A stretch of 64,000 nucleotides of DNA, from the NCBI GenBank assembly GCA_025201375.1, contig JAIWZP010000011.1:558001-622000 (forward strand), read 5' to 3'. The notes under the pieces were generated by a model. That model ran no database searches. It was given only the letters and a program-made list of their open reading frames with translations, and was not told the DNA's origin. Position 1 is the first letter of the stretch. Each line of letters opens with the position of its first letter. This stretch comes from Gongronella butleri (Eukaryota; Mucoromycota; Mucoromycetes; Mucorales; Cunninghamellaceae). This document shows positions 1 to 12,383 of this stretch, one piece after another. The position numbers and the translations under genes are program-made.

Positions 1-9
1 CGACCTTAC

Positions 10-821
10 CTCCATGACCTTTTTGCAATTTTGTTTCCATTTGCGTCCGTCTCCATTTTCACATTCACCTTGCCCATTTTGTACACGGTGCATTTGTAGG
101 GTGGCAATGCTTCACGCCCCTCTTCTTCACGCGGCGCAATGACACACGACCTGCGATGCTGCCATTTCTGAATGGCTGAGGGAGAGAACAGCTCGTCGAG
201 AGGTTCGGGGGACGTGGCCGCAGCAGCCATTGTCGCGTTTGATGAGCTTTGTTGCAATTCCGGGAAGAGGATGGGCATGGACATGGGTCGTGGCTTATGC
301 TGATCAAAGAGCGAGCGGCACGGTGGCCTTGTAATTGGCATGGATGGATGGTGGATAGTGTGGTAGAGGGATGCGGATGATGTAGCGGCTGATGAATTGG
401 CACTGGGTGATGCATGAATCATGACGGCGGCGTAATCGGGCGGAGCTAGATGCATGGCGTCATCGACAAAGAAGGCTGGCGGCTTGCAAAGCGGATTGGG
501 CGTGTCCAACTGGCTGCTGCACATGCTGTGGATCTCATCATCGTCATAATCGAGCTGACTCGTCGTTGTCGAGCTCAATGGCAGATCCAAAGTCGATGTT
601 GAGAACCCGCTCGTTGCCTGGCGATGTGGATCCTGCTGTTGCTGATGCTGCTGTTGTCTGGAAACGCGCACCGACCCGCACCGCAAATGAGCAGGTGCCG
701 CCCCAGGCTGCGCCCTGGATGCCCAGTCGTGCACCTGCTTGTCAATGAATTGCTTGGCCTTCTTCAGCGTGTTTTGAAACGCCTCGTGATAAAGATGTGA
801 GGGAAACAAGGTCTGAGCCAT
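10..821 (-). CDS. Probable PH-domain protein, N-terminal exon (partial)
   Basis: First exon of a gene that leaves the window on its left side. The ATG is at 821 and the frame is open for 270 codons to a clean donor (AG|gtaagg) at about position 9. The N-terminus (TLFPSHLYHEAFQNTLKKAKQ) looks helical. The middle is low-complexity and rich in Ser, Gln and Pro. The exon ends with YKCTVYKMGKVNVKMETD and KIAKRSWR, which resembles the first strands of a fungal pleckstrin-homology domain as I remember such proteins. The domain itself would lie beyond the window, so the family call is inference. A membrane- or phosphoinositide-linked adaptor is the likeliest role. Confidence 0.5.
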
Positions 822-1196
822 CGTGGTGTGTCGATCCGGTCAAAAGCAAATGTGTAAAAAAAACGGAAGCGAGCGGAGAAAGCAAGATTTGCCAAGATGC
901 AAATAATATACGCGACAAATGACAAAAAGGACGGCAAAACGACAAGACACACAGGAAACACGAGCAAAATCGGCAACCACGTCTATGCCAAAAAGTAAAA
1001 ATAAACCAGTGGAAAGAAAAGAAGAAGAAAAAAAGAAAAAACAAGAGGGATGCCGATAAAAAAAAAAAAAAAAAAAGACGTTGCCGTAATTAGAAACCTC
1101 CTTTTGATCAGAGCCCAATCCATCTCCAAAACAATGTTCCTTTACTCATCACATGGCTTCCGGATGGTGGGGGGTGCAGCTTTTTTCTTTTTTTTT

Positions 1197-1227
<31 letters not shown>

Positions 1228-2058
1228 GTGGACAACACGCTTTGCCTTTCATTATTAATAGCGGATGATCCTCACCCCCCCCTTTGTTTTGTGTGCCGAT
1301 GACGGCGCGTGCCGGCGTTGGCGTTCTTTAGGGAATCGGGGCCCCTTAAGCGCGTGTAAAAAAAAAAGAGAGAAAAAGCCCAATTTCCCGCGCCAAATGG
1401 ATCGACAGACAATCATAGGCGTCTTGGACGTCATTCTGTGACGTGGACGTGTTGATTGTGCAAGAGGCAAGGGATGGTGTGAAGGGGAAGAGCATTTTTC
1501 CGATGTGATGCTGATGATCGTCAAAGCGAGATTGCATGGGGGGAGAGAGGGGGTGCGCACGCTCTCTCCGTGCCCCTCGGATGAAACAATGGGAACAAGA
1601 TTTCATTTCGCGCACCCACTGGGCTCAATTTTTTTTTCTTTTTTTTTTTTTTTTTTGCTTTAAAAAGGCGCGTGCGCATTGTACGCCCATGGTGCCCATC
1701 TCTTTTTAATGGTCCCTGTTATTTGGTTGCGATAAGACACTTCTTTTGCAGCGGTATGGACCGACGAGACGTTGGGGGATGCACATTGTCGTGAAAAATC
1801 AGGGGAAAATGTGCCCATTGGACCTTTTTTTTTGGGCGTGAACACCGGGCCCAACAAACAAATCGCATCATTTTCATCATTTTTTTTCTTTTCTACACTT
1901 ATGTGACATGCTGTGTCACTCAAGTGATGCTGAGTGACAATCACGAATCCGATAGTCCGATGGGCTGTTTGGCATGTGCCCATGCATCTCCCCCCTCCCA
2001 GGCTCTCTTTGTAAAAAAAAAAAAAAAAAAAAAGACACTTTATTCTTTTTTTTCATCT
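822..2058. other. Intergenic region, homopolymer-rich
   Basis: This lies between the 5' end of the PH-like gene and the 3' end of the MFS gene. It holds a broken T run of over 40 bases (about 1182-1227), further T runs at 1629-1656 and an A run at 2013-2032. Short frames here encode mostly Lys/Phe strings from these runs and show no protein signature. No RNA gene was recognised. Confidence 0.6.
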
Positions 2059-3171
2059 TTAGACGCCCTGTCGCCACTTTGTCGATAGTCGGCAGCGCAA
2101 GACGACGCACACAACGAAGCTCAAGACGTAGCAGACACCTGAGAACATCTTGTAGCTGAAATAGGGCTGATAATTGGCTTGTGCCACCAACAAATGGCTT
2201 TCTAGGGCCGAACAGAAATTGGGCCCAAAGACACCCAAAATGTTGAAAATGAGTAAAAAGCTCAATCCCGTTGGGAAAAGCTCGTTGCCCAGGATCGTGT
2301 TGGTGATGGGCGACAGCACAGAAAAGTAGCATCCGCATGTAATGCCAAAAACGACGCTAAAAGCAATCAAAAGGCCGTACGAGAAGGCATACCCCCACAT
2401 AAAGAAACATGACAGGCCTGCGATCAGATTGAATAGGGCAAAGGTGTTCACTTGCCCAAGATAATCTGACGTGTACCTGGAACAAGAGAATAAAAAATCA
2501 GGGGTTGTGCGCTTTTTTTTTTTTTGCGACAGGGGCATGGAGTTGAGCGTGATCCGCTTCCCCCGTCCCCGCGCCACACAATGCGGGTAAATCCCTTCCC
2601 CCGCCCCCCGCGCCTTGCCATGGTGCAATTGTTTACCCAGTCAATGCCCTTCCGAAAAAGTTGAAAGCGGAGCTGATGGCCACGAGTGCGGCGCCTTGTG
2701 TATCCGTCAATCCCACATAGTACCGGCCGTACGCTGCAATTGGGCGTCCAGGAGGTAGAAATAAGAAAAAAGAAAAAAAAAGGGGGGGAGGTGAGCACAC
2801 ATGCCATCGGCGTGACCCAAAAAAATCATAAAAAGCTTACAGGGTAAAAAGTAAAATGGGTTAAAATAGCCCAGCAAGACCAAATCGCTCGCAATGACCC
2901 AGAGCCAGTAATTGATGCTCTTGAACACATCCAATTGGATGATTTCCATGAGTTTCTTTTTGCCGCGCGGCTGCCGCGCGTCCGGGTGCTCCTTGATGAT
3001 GGCACATGCCGTGAGATCCAGCACGAGACAAATAAAACCAAGGACACGGAAGGTCCACGCGGGTCCCAGACTATTATTTATGGGCGACATGATGAATGGC
3101 ACGACAAGGCCGCCTATTCCAAGCACAAAACACCGCGTCAAACACGACTTTTCTCCACTTTTTACATTTTT

Positions 3172-3205
<34 letters not shown>

Positions 3206-4249
3206 ATGCCAGAGCCCGATGCGACGAGGCCCAGGGCCATGCCCTTTCGCTTGACAAACCAGCCTGGCGCAATCTGCTGTGACCTAAAGAGGAACTCGAG
3301 GTGAATTGAGCATGAAAAACACGCGCTTTTTTTTTAAAAAAAAAAAAAAAATAACCGCCAACGCGTCATCTTTTTCCCTCTCTGGATGCTCTTGCTATTT
3401 GGTCTCACTTACGTGTAATACCTAAAAATTAAAAAAAAATAGCAATTATACGGAGAGCGTCGAGGTCGCACAGGGCAATTCGTTAGAAATCATGGCCATT
3501 GGCTCCGCCCATTGGCGGTGACGCATTGTTACTCTAATGGAAAACAAGCCGATAAGCATAAAAAGACAGGAATATATTCGCTAGATTTGGTACAAGTCCT
3601 TGATCTGATTATCTCTTCCATATTTCGTATTTTTTTTTTGCATGATCTGCCTCGTTTTACCACATAAAGGACGCGCCCGAACCAAAGAGGATGCCCTGGC
3701 AGATGTATAAATGGTATATTTGGGTCGCAAAGCCTGCAAAGATCATGCCCATCGCCTTTAGCGCGCAGCCGAGGAGCAGGACGCCGCGATGTGTGATCTT
3801 TGGCGCGAGCCATTGCGCTGCCGGTCCCATCAGTCGCATGAATGCCAGACTGAGACTGCCGACAATCGACAGCTGCACAGATACGTTTGGCACCGTGTTG
3901 AAAATGTGTTGCTCGTAATAATTCTGCATCACGCCCCTGAAAACACGCAAAAATATTCAAAAAATAAAAAAAATGAGCAATCATGGCATCTTTTTTGGTG
4001 GACTGACCAGGCCGTGTTGATGCCCATGCTGGTGACTTGGATCATAAAAGCCCCCGTGACAATGAGCCACGCGTAGCCCTTGTCTTTGGGATAGGATGCG
4101 GGCAATTCATGCGATGATGGCGCTGGACTGCCGCGGATCGTGTTTGTTTCGGATTTTTCAGGTTTCTCAGAGGGCGTGCGGTCTGCCACTACACAAAAGA
4201 ATTCCAAGATGATGATGAAATGTGCAGAGAGAGCTCGATTTGCCTTACT
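2059..4249 (-). CDS. MFS transporter, monocarboxylate-transporter (MCT/Mch)-like
   Basis: Multi-exon gene read right to left; the stop is at 2059-2061. Assembled segments include KGYAWLIVTGAFMIQ (first helix), YICQGILFGSGASFMW, KRKGMALGLVASGSG, FRVLGFICLVLDLTAC and a final pair of helices ending in KWRQGV. The order and motifs fit the 12-helix MCT-like branch of the major facilitator superfamily, with a polar N-terminal tail before helix 1. The substrate cannot be read from sequence; short-chain monocarboxylates or related metabolites are the family norm. The N-terminal exon is uncertain. The residues ADRTPSEK follow an acceptor (tgtag) directly after TG, and an upstream donor (A|gtaagg at 4249/4248) would supply the A, making an ATG split by a 60-base intron. 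A longer in-frame N-terminus is also possible. Confidence 0.85.
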
Positions 4250-4726
4250 GTTCAGGTGCAAATGCAAATGTTTGAATGAATTGTACCTTAAAATGGAAAA
4301 TGGCCCAAAAGAAAAAGGGTGGAGGCAGAAATTCGTTGGCCACGTTTTTATTAGATGCGTGACGGAGCAAATCGGAGCTGCGACGGGCACGGTGGATCCG
4401 TGCTGTCGGCCTGGAGGGTCAAAATCCAGAAACCCGGGTTCCGACTTGTTCCATTGACTCCCATGCTTGCCAGAAAAAAAAAATGGAAAAGAATCGTACA
4501 AGCTTTATTCAAGAACAATGGAGAAAAAAGAAGGGTGGGGATGGCACAAGAGGTGAAAAGAAACCAGCTTTTCTTTTGGGAGGATGCTTTGTGTGTAAAA
4601 AAAAAAAGACGTTATTTACATCAGATGAAAAGGAAAAGGGGGAGGAAAAAGTATAAATACATATGAGGGGGCGTAAGAAAAAAAAAAGTGTAATGGGGGA
4701 GACGGGAGAAATGACCAGGGAATGGC
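4250..4726. other. Intergenic region
   Basis: Upstream of the MFS gene and downstream of the RhoGAP gene. It contains A/T runs and no frame that looks coding. The frame continuing from the MFS exon (to 4501) is open but shows no protein-like features. Confidence 0.5.
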
Positions 4727-7700
4727 CTAAAAGGCGCCAGCGGGCAATCCGATGGATCCGTCGCGACGATGGCGCGTGGGCAGCGAATTTTTACGAACGG
4801 GCAGCGGGTTGGATTTGTTAATACGAGGGCTAGGAGCCTGGAACACGGTGTCCATGTTGTTCAAGATGAATTCGATGCACGAGATCTTGTGGTTCATCTC
4901 GACAAGGTCAATTGTGTCTTCCTCGTGGCGCATCAGTGTCGGACCAAAGACAACTGCCAAGTTTTTGGCCGTCATCAGGTTCTCTGTATGGCGCAACTTG
5001 ACACTGCAGAAAAAAAAGAGTGTCAGACGCGCTTTTTTTTGAATAAACTTTTTTTTTCCATTGTTTTACCGATTCAAGTGATCCATCAGGTACTTTAGGG
5101 TGTTAAAGTGCTCTGTTGGCAAGCTATGCAGCACGCCGCGCATGACCTCCACCCTGTTGGCATTGTCAATGACCGCTGCAATGGGAAAAAAAATGTGAGA
5201 AAGACGCAACAACGGCAAAAAAATGACAAAAAATGGCAAAAAAGACTTACTGACGACGTCAATGAACTTTTGGTGGCATTCAAAAGTCATGAGAGGGATG
5301 GGCAATTCGCGGAAGTATTGCTTTAGGACGCTTGTGACGGCACAAATATCGTTCCACTGGTCGGCATCGATGAGATTGGGCGTTTCGTGCTGTTCAAACG
5401 CTTGTTGGATAAGGCGCATTTGACCGGCGCCGCCGGATTTGCGGTAGATGCCTTCGTAATCCATGGCGCGCTCCTCGACAGCCTCAATGCACTTGCGCAC
5501 CACGAGCGGGATCGTTTCTTCCTCGAGTTGCAGCTGCTGGATCAAATTGTTGCCAAAGATGCCGCCGCTGGTCTTGCCGCTGCTGTCGTGGCGCGCCAAT
5601 TCAGAGCTAGGCTTGCGTTGGCACGGTGCCGAGCGGTACACACATTTGCTGTGACACACGAGCTGGCACTCTGCACGCAAGAAAATGGCAAAAAAAAAAA
5701 AGATGAGAAACGACTCTTTTTCCCTTTTTTTTTTCTTTTTTTACCTTGGCACTTGGCCTCGGTGGATCCCCAGAACTTGTCGGTGCAAACGTCACACTTT
5801 GTTGGTCGAAGGAACTTGATGGAGAGGAACGCATGGTGATTGAACCGGATGATGGGTGCGTCTGCGGCGGCGGTGACGTGAATTGCGCGTTGATGCGCGT
5901 CGTATGGCACGGAAATGAGCTGATTGTCATTGTCACTGCTGCTGCTCTTGCTGCGGTTGCGGCCAAACTTGAACAAACGTGATGGCGCGACGGTGGCGGT
6001 CGTTTTGTTGAAGCTATTTCTCTGTGCGGTAACCGATTGCTTTACGGCGGGCTCGGGTGATTGGCGGCCATTGTCCAGCGACGATCGTTCCTGATTGAGG
6101 AAACTGGTGCCAGCCATGACGGCCATCGCCTCGCGCTCGCGCTCCGTGACACGTCGCGACAAATCATTGTTCAACGTCGACAATTCCGCGTTTTTCGTGT
6201 TCAACATGATCATCTCGGAAATGATATTGTCGCGCGCCTTGGCAAGACGCGTGTAACCGAGCTTCGCATGGTCCGTCTCGTGCTGGAGCGATTGCAGATG
6301 CAATTGCGTTGCCTGCGTGAACAAATCCCAGTGCGCGATTTTTTTCCTGATAAAAAATGTAGAAAACAAGAGCGGCGTCAATTGGATTTGTTTTCTGTTG
6401 CTTTTTTTTGTTTGGCTTACGTTTCAATGTCGCTGACGATTTGGTCGCGCTGTTCGTGGAGGTCATTGACGACTTGTTCCATTTGTTGACGCAATTGATG
6501 CAGATTGGCAAGCTCGTCGCGAGAGTATTGCTTGAATTCGGCAGCGCCAAACACATTGAGGTGGTGGTAAAAGGCAAGCTCGTTCTGCAGCTTGTACACC
6601 TTGGTCTCGAGCTCCTGTCTCGCCGCGACCTCGGCTTGATACGCATCTTTGACTTTGGTGAATTCATCCATGGCCTTGCGGCTGATCGACTATTGTGTAA
6701 AAAAAAAGTATAAAAAGGGGGGTGTGATGTCATGAGTTAAAAAAGGCAGGCGACACGTTGCTAAATGGAGGGACAAACCTTGATTTGATTGTATTTTGTC
6801 TCCACGTCCCACAACCTGGCTTTTGTGGTGGCCAGCTCGGTTTCGAGGCTGGTGCCATGGTGGTGGTGGTGATCCAGGAAGCTGTCCTTTGTCTCGGGTG
6901 GGGGGCTTGGATGGTCCTGTAGTGTGCTTTCAATGGCGGCATTGAGCATGTTGTTGAGGTCAATGAGCTCTTGTGCGGAAAACACCGTGTCGGGTGCCGT
7001 CGTCGTGGCCGAGGTAGGCTCTGGCCGCTGGTGTTGGTGCTGTGCTTGCTGCTGAGGCGCCTGTGGCTGAGATGGCTGCTGCTGTCGCTGCTCCTTGGGC
7101 GGCAATGGCGGCGGATTGTCGACATAATCGTTCAAAATCGCATTCGTTGACAATTGGCGCATCACCGGCGAGGTCAGCCATGAATCCGACGGTGACGACG
7201 ATCCCGTGGTGCTCGTCGTCGATGTCGTTGTGTCCAGCACCGTGTTGAACCGATTCTATCATGGACGAAAATGAAAAATAAGAAAATCGCATAAAAGTGC
7301 CACGCGTTTTGCTGAGCCCCCTCGGCGCGCTACGCCACCCCAAGCCCACCCCTAGATTGCATCAGTATGCTCTTACCTTGAAATAGTCCTCATGGACGCC
7401 CTGCGGCTTCATACGTCCCGTCAATTCCATCTCGTGTTGTCGCTGTTGCTGGCGCTGCTTTTCCTCGCGTCGCTTTTGACGTAGCTGCTTGCGTGCTTCG
7501 TGGCATTGCGTACAAAAGATGCCCTGTTGAAATCATAAAAAAAAAGAGGGATCAGCAAAAAAAAACATTGAGCTTCCATGGATTCTTTTTTTTTTTGCTT
7601 TTTTGGTATGTTCTGCTTGGTTACCTTGCTGGTCTGTGTAAATACAAGGTCATCAATCTTCGTGTTACATTGGACACACCGGAAACAATCCGCGTGATAA

Positions 7701-8186
7701 GCTTCCTCGCCTATGCCATCCCAAAAATCAAAAAGAACGTGCTCCGTCAGTCAATTTGCGCTGATTCCTCACATGCCACGCTCTCTCCCTATTCCTTTTA
7801 GTTTTTGCCAAGGAAAAAAAAAAAGGGGGACGCCTTACCGGTCATGATTGCCTCGTCTTTGATGGGTTTATGGCAAACATGGCAGCTGTAGGAGCAATTC
7901 TCGCACACGGGGCTTCCATCCTGCAAAAGCAGTAGATTGCTGTAGCATTCGACCAATTCGTGGCACTTGGTACACCGGAAACTACATAAAAAACAGGTGA
8001 ATTAGGGCATGAGTCGTGACTTTTTACGTGTCGCGCGTTTTTTTTTGTTTTTTACCACTCGAAATGCCAGATGCCATCTCCAAATTGCACGACCGACCCG
8101 TCGTCAATGGGCTTTTGGCAGCCTTGGCAACGAGGGTCGTCATATTCCTCGCCATTCATGGACGAGTCTGACAAGTAGTTATCCAT
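4727..8186 (-). CDS. LIM-LIM-C1-RhoGAP protein (Rga1/Rga2-like)
   Basis: GTPase-activating protein for Rho-family GTPases, expected to act in cell polarity. ATG at 8184-8186 (MDNYLSDSSMNG); stop at 4727-4729. In order: LIM domain 1 (about 8000-8150, with CQGC, FRCTKC and CENC), LIM domain 2 (about 7500-7920, CHVC, FRCVQC, FCTQC), a Gln/Pro/His-rich linker (about 6900-7250), a coiled coil (about 6180-6670), a C1 zinc finger (HHAFLSIKFLRPTKCDVC with the later CQLVCHSKC), and a RhoGAP domain (about 4900-5560). GIYRKSGG carries the arginine finger, and LAVVFGPTLMR is the conserved late RhoGAP motif. Yeast Rga1/Rga2 have LIM-LIM-coil-RhoGAP; the added C1 domain may give diacylglycerol or membrane targeting. 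About ten introns, mostly with T runs near the acceptor. Cdc42 versus Rho1 specificity is not decidable here. Confidence 0.92.
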
Positions 8187-9654
8187 AAAGATAAAAAATA
8201 AAAAGGGAAGGGAAGGGGGCACGAAGCTGATAAAACGTAACGTCGACTAGAAAGTGGACGATAAAACGGGGTGGCAGGTGGTGGAGAGTGAAGTATGCGT
8301 TCCAAAGGACCAAGCAAAGGAGCAAGATAGAGGGAAACGAAAGGCGCGAGGAAGAAGAAAAAAGAAACGAAAAGAGAAGCTCGAAAATTAATTTGAGCAG
8401 CCGCTGTGATCTAAAAAAAGGCCCAGGCACCAAAAAAGCCAACCGAATCCCGCGCCAATGGCCATGAACAATGGAAAACACTTCTTGAGGCCCGCCATCC
8501 TCATCCTACAAGCTAAGACTTGCAAAAATGCCACGCCTTGACGCCTCCTTTTGTTTTCTTGCATGCGCACCATCAAAAGATAGAGAGAGTGGGGGAGAGA
8601 GAGAACGAGAAACAAGTCGTCAGAATCTCATCATCCATGTTTTTCAGGCATTGGCATCAATGACAATGGCGAAATGACTCTTGCCAAAAGCATCATGGCA
8701 CGCAAAAAAAAAAAAAAAGGCCCTGACTGTTTTTGATTCCAGACGCTGCCTAAAAAAAGGTTTCAAAAAAATTCGCCATTTAGTGTAACCATAGTCGAAA
8801 TGAGGAAATCGTCAAGGAAGCCCCTCGTAATTGGAATTTCATGCAAGAAAGAAAAAAGGGAAGCTACTTTGCCGCCTTAAATGACACAATATTAAAGGGC
8901 GCGCGGGCACTTTGTGCCTTTTTTTGTCCGTTCCAGTCACGCGGAACAGAGGTTGCCTTGGAAGGGGGAGGCACAGGTGCAAGGGTAGGCGTGCCAATGC
9001 CATTGTCCACGCGATTGTTCATGTGTTTTAGCCAGAAAATGACGTAAAAAGGGCGAAGCAAAGCGAGCGCTCTTTTTTTTTCTGCCGTTCAGGCTTCATC
9101 ACCCGATCGTGCTAGCGACGCAGATCGCTTTGGTCCGTCCCCCGGTTCTAGAATCTCTCCCCCCCCCTTTTTTTTTTGATGACGGCTCGTGCCCTGTCCA
9201 TATAAAAAAAAAAGAGAGAGAGAGAGAGAGAGACTGAGTCGTGGCGCATCCGGCTAATTAGACTCGAGGCACGATGCTTGCGTCCCTTTTTCTCGGGCCA
9301 GAGCTTCCTTTTTTTTTTTTTTTTTGCTCGTGTTCCTAGAAATCCTTACAAAGATCATTTCGATCGGCAAATTACCTTGGCACGATGAACCCAAAGAGCG
9401 CAAATAGCATAAAAGAGCCGCGCTACCTGGCGTCGAGACCCATTTATGGGCACAAAAATGCCTGCTTGACATCATTTTCCTTAAATCACAAGGAAAATAA
9501 GGAAATGTGTGCGTCTCGAGTCCAATTGCGGCGCGCGGGTCCCCACTGCTGGCGTCTCTGTCCTGCGATTGCGAATGTTTATTCAATTGGGCGCGTCATG
9601 CCTATTTGCCGCGCGCCAAGAAAAGCAAAAAAGGAAAACAGGAAAAAGATTGCT
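8187..9654. other. Intergenic region with GA microsatellite
   Basis: Upstream of the RhoGAP gene, downstream of the GatA gene. It holds an A run leading into a (GA)n tract at about 9204-9233, a C run followed by T run at 9162-9178, and other homopolymers. I see no coding exon and no RNA gene. The RhoGAP promoter must lie in its left part; no clear TATA box was found. Confidence 0.5.
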
Positions 9655-11769
9655 TTATTGATGAGGTATATGCAATTTGTCTACGAGGTGAAGCAAGAGC
9701 TTGTCAAAACCGTAGGGTGCGATCATTTGCAGGCCGATGGGGAAGCCATTTTGCGCAGAAGTACCTGCGGGGAATGCGACGGCCGGGACGCCGGCCAAAC
9801 TAGCGGGCACCGTCATGACATCCGTCACATATTCGTCCACGACGCTCCTGTCCTCGGTCTGGCGCGCTTGCTGCCAAGTGGGTGCCGTTGAAATCGAGCA
9901 CGGCGTCAACAGCACGTGCACTGGCTCATCCATCACCTTTTCACGCGCCTCGTCGCGCACCGATGCATTTTTCATCAGGAACACGCGGTCAAAATCGTTG
10001 ACAATCTGCTGTCGCATTTGCTGTGCAGGCAGGAAATGCGTTTCGTACGTCCTAATACAAAAAAAAAAAAAGTTCGAAAAATCAGCAAAAACGTCTCATT
10101 TTCGATGAATTGGCCGTTTACCCTGCCGTCAACACATGGGTGCCAAGCAAGATACGGCGCTGCACCTCGTCGCCAAAGCCCTCTGTCCGCGTGTCGGCAT
10201 AAATTAGCTCTTGGTCAAGCTTCTTTTCGCTGCGGTAACCTGCAAAATAGACGTATTTGGGGTCAATTGGACCTGTTTTCGTGCCACGATGCAGACATTG
10301 CGCTTTTTCTTGCGTTTTACCGTAACGGATGCCGTCGAAGCGTGCTAGGTTGGAGCTTGCTTCGGCGAGCGCGATGATGTAGTAGCTTGCAAGGGCGTTT
10401 TTTGTGTGTGGCAGAGAAACCGGAACGACCGACGCGCCGCGCTCCTTGAGATGTTGGATCCCGCGACGCCACGTGGACAGGATTTCCTCAGACAGCGGGT
10501 CGACAAAGTATTCGCTCGGCACACCCACGCGCAGTCCCTTTAAATCGTCGCCTGTCCACTGCGACATCAATTTCTCTTGCTCCACCGCCACCGTCTCGCG
10601 CAATGTCGAATTGGACGTTGGGTCCTTGGCGTCGTGCTTTGCAAGAACATCTACAAAACAAAAAGACGCATTAAAACACGCGTCAATGCGTCGTAAGTGG
10701 CCACTTCGGCCGTTTTGGTTCTTTTTCGTCATTTTCATCATATATGTATACCATAGACGCGATCGATGTCGCGGATGGATTTGCCCAACAGGCCCACGGT
10801 GTCCAAGGAATTCGCATACGCGACAAGGCCGTGCCTTGAAATCTGGCCGTACGACGGCTTGAAACCGTACACGCCGCAATACGCCGCTGGCAAGCGCACC
10901 GATCCACCCGTGTCAGAGCCCAACGCGCTGAAAAAAAAAACGCGTCTTTCAGTGCCATTGCCCTTCATACACCTTTTTTTTGTGTTTTCTTTTCGCTTAC
11001 ACAGCGCACATGTCCATCGCGACGGCGGCGGCGCTGCCGCCAGAGCTTCCACCGGCTACGCGTGTCGTTGTGTCGTCATTGAATGCATCGGGATTGGTCT
11101 TGTACGCAAACGGATTACGCACGGGTCCAGCTTGGCTGTGCATGTTGGCAGATCTATGCAAAAAGAAAAAAAAAGATATGAGTATGCCATTTGACGCGTC
11201 GCTCCCTAGCACCATGGCGTACCCCATGCCAAATTCATCCATGTTGGTTTTGCCCATGATCTTGGCACCAGCATCACGCAGCAATTGCACCACGGTGGCG
11301 TCGTAGGGCGACGTAAAATCTATAAAAACAGGGATCAGCATGAAAATGTGACGCGCCAATTGGGTGATTTTTTTTTTTTTACTTTGCAGCATCTTGGAGC
11401 CGCACGTGGTGGGCAGGTCGACGGTGCAAAAATTGTCTTTGACAGCCACGGGCACGCCTTGCAAAGAGCCTATGACGTGATAAGTATGAATAATGTGCAT
11501 GAACAGGGAATGCTGCGCCACTCACCTTGCGTATTGCTTGCCTGCAGTGCGGTCTTGGTCTGCACAGACACAAAGGCGTTGATCTTGGCGTTGTGCGCCT
11601 GGATCGTGTCGTAGCACTCAGTCCAGGCAAGTGTCGAAAGGGGTCGTGACTAGAAAAATAGAAAGAATTGGTTTTAAAACACGCCTTTTCGCCCCCAAAC
11701 CCGCGAATTGCTTACGGCGACGCGCAGCCTTGTCGCGCGTATCCTTGCGGCACGGTGCATGTGGGTCAT
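9655..11769 (-). CDS. HER2: Mitochondrial glutamyl-tRNA(Gln) amidotransferase subunit A
   Basis: Amidase subunit that converts Glu-tRNA(Gln) to Gln-tRNA(Gln) in mitochondria with its partner subunits (GatB and, in fungi, GatF). Start at 11769 or, nine bases later, 11760. The N-terminus ([12 protein letters not shown], then [10 protein letters not shown]) is Arg-rich, Asp/Glu-free and looks like a mitochondrial presequence. Amidase-signature features: [11 protein letters not shown] (catalytic Lys), [24 protein letters not shown] (cis-Ser region), [13 protein letters not shown] (nucleophilic Ser) and [13 protein letters not shown]. The C-terminus ends PHQ at the TAA 9655-9657. About eight exons; the first joins the second at 11716/11649 in phase 0. 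Family identity is secure; a fatty-acid amide hydrolase is unlikely because of the GatA-specific motifs and the presequence. Confidence 0.93.
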
Positions 11770-12383
11770 GGGCCACGAGAGAAGAAACAGGGAAGAGGAA
11801 CGAGAATTGGCCCCACCGGGATGGCCGACCAGGCTTTTTTCAATCTCCAATTTCATGCCCGCTCCCCACCCCCCCTGGCCATGAGGAAAAATTAAATGCG
11901 CTTTGTGCCCTTTTCATTGTATTGTCGGCCAAGACCAAGACCATCCGCCCATGCGATGCCGTCAAAAACAACATTGATCAAGTGCGCATGACATCACACG
12001 CGCTCTAATGGGTCGCCAGCGCGATTTGCCCCATGCAAATATCCATTTTAGCCTCTGTGCTACCTCTCAGTCGCCTTCCCCAAATGACAAAATGGCCAAT
12101 GGCATGAATGAGAGCCCAAATGGCCATGGATGGCACGTGAGTGCTATTGGGAGGATGACGCTGGATCATCATTCCCTTCCACGCGCGAGGGGGGGTGGGA
12201 GACGATGATGGGACTGGCCGACGTGACACAAAAGGTGGATGGGTTCCTTTCTCCGCTTTTGACACCTTTTTCATTGCCACTTTTTTTCATTTTTCATATC
12301 TTTTTGCTTCGTTACCCTTCTTTTTTTTTCTTTTTTTCTCTGCTCCCTCTTTCTTTCATAGACATATTCCTATTACATATCCC
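11770..12383. promoter_or_regulatory. Divergent promoter region between GatA and C2-lipase genes
   Basis: About 610 bases separate the two start codons of divergently transcribed genes. The right side, 12250-12380, is a long pyrimidine-rich tract of T/C runs directly before the lipase ATG, a common feature of fungal core promoters and 5' leaders. It could also hide a leader intron (tttcatag at about 12354-12361). No TATA box was recognised. Confidence 0.45.

Noticed and set aside
1050..1268. Frames made of Lys or Phe strings around A/T runs here and at many other sites
   Set aside because: They are translations of homopolymer tracts, not proteins.
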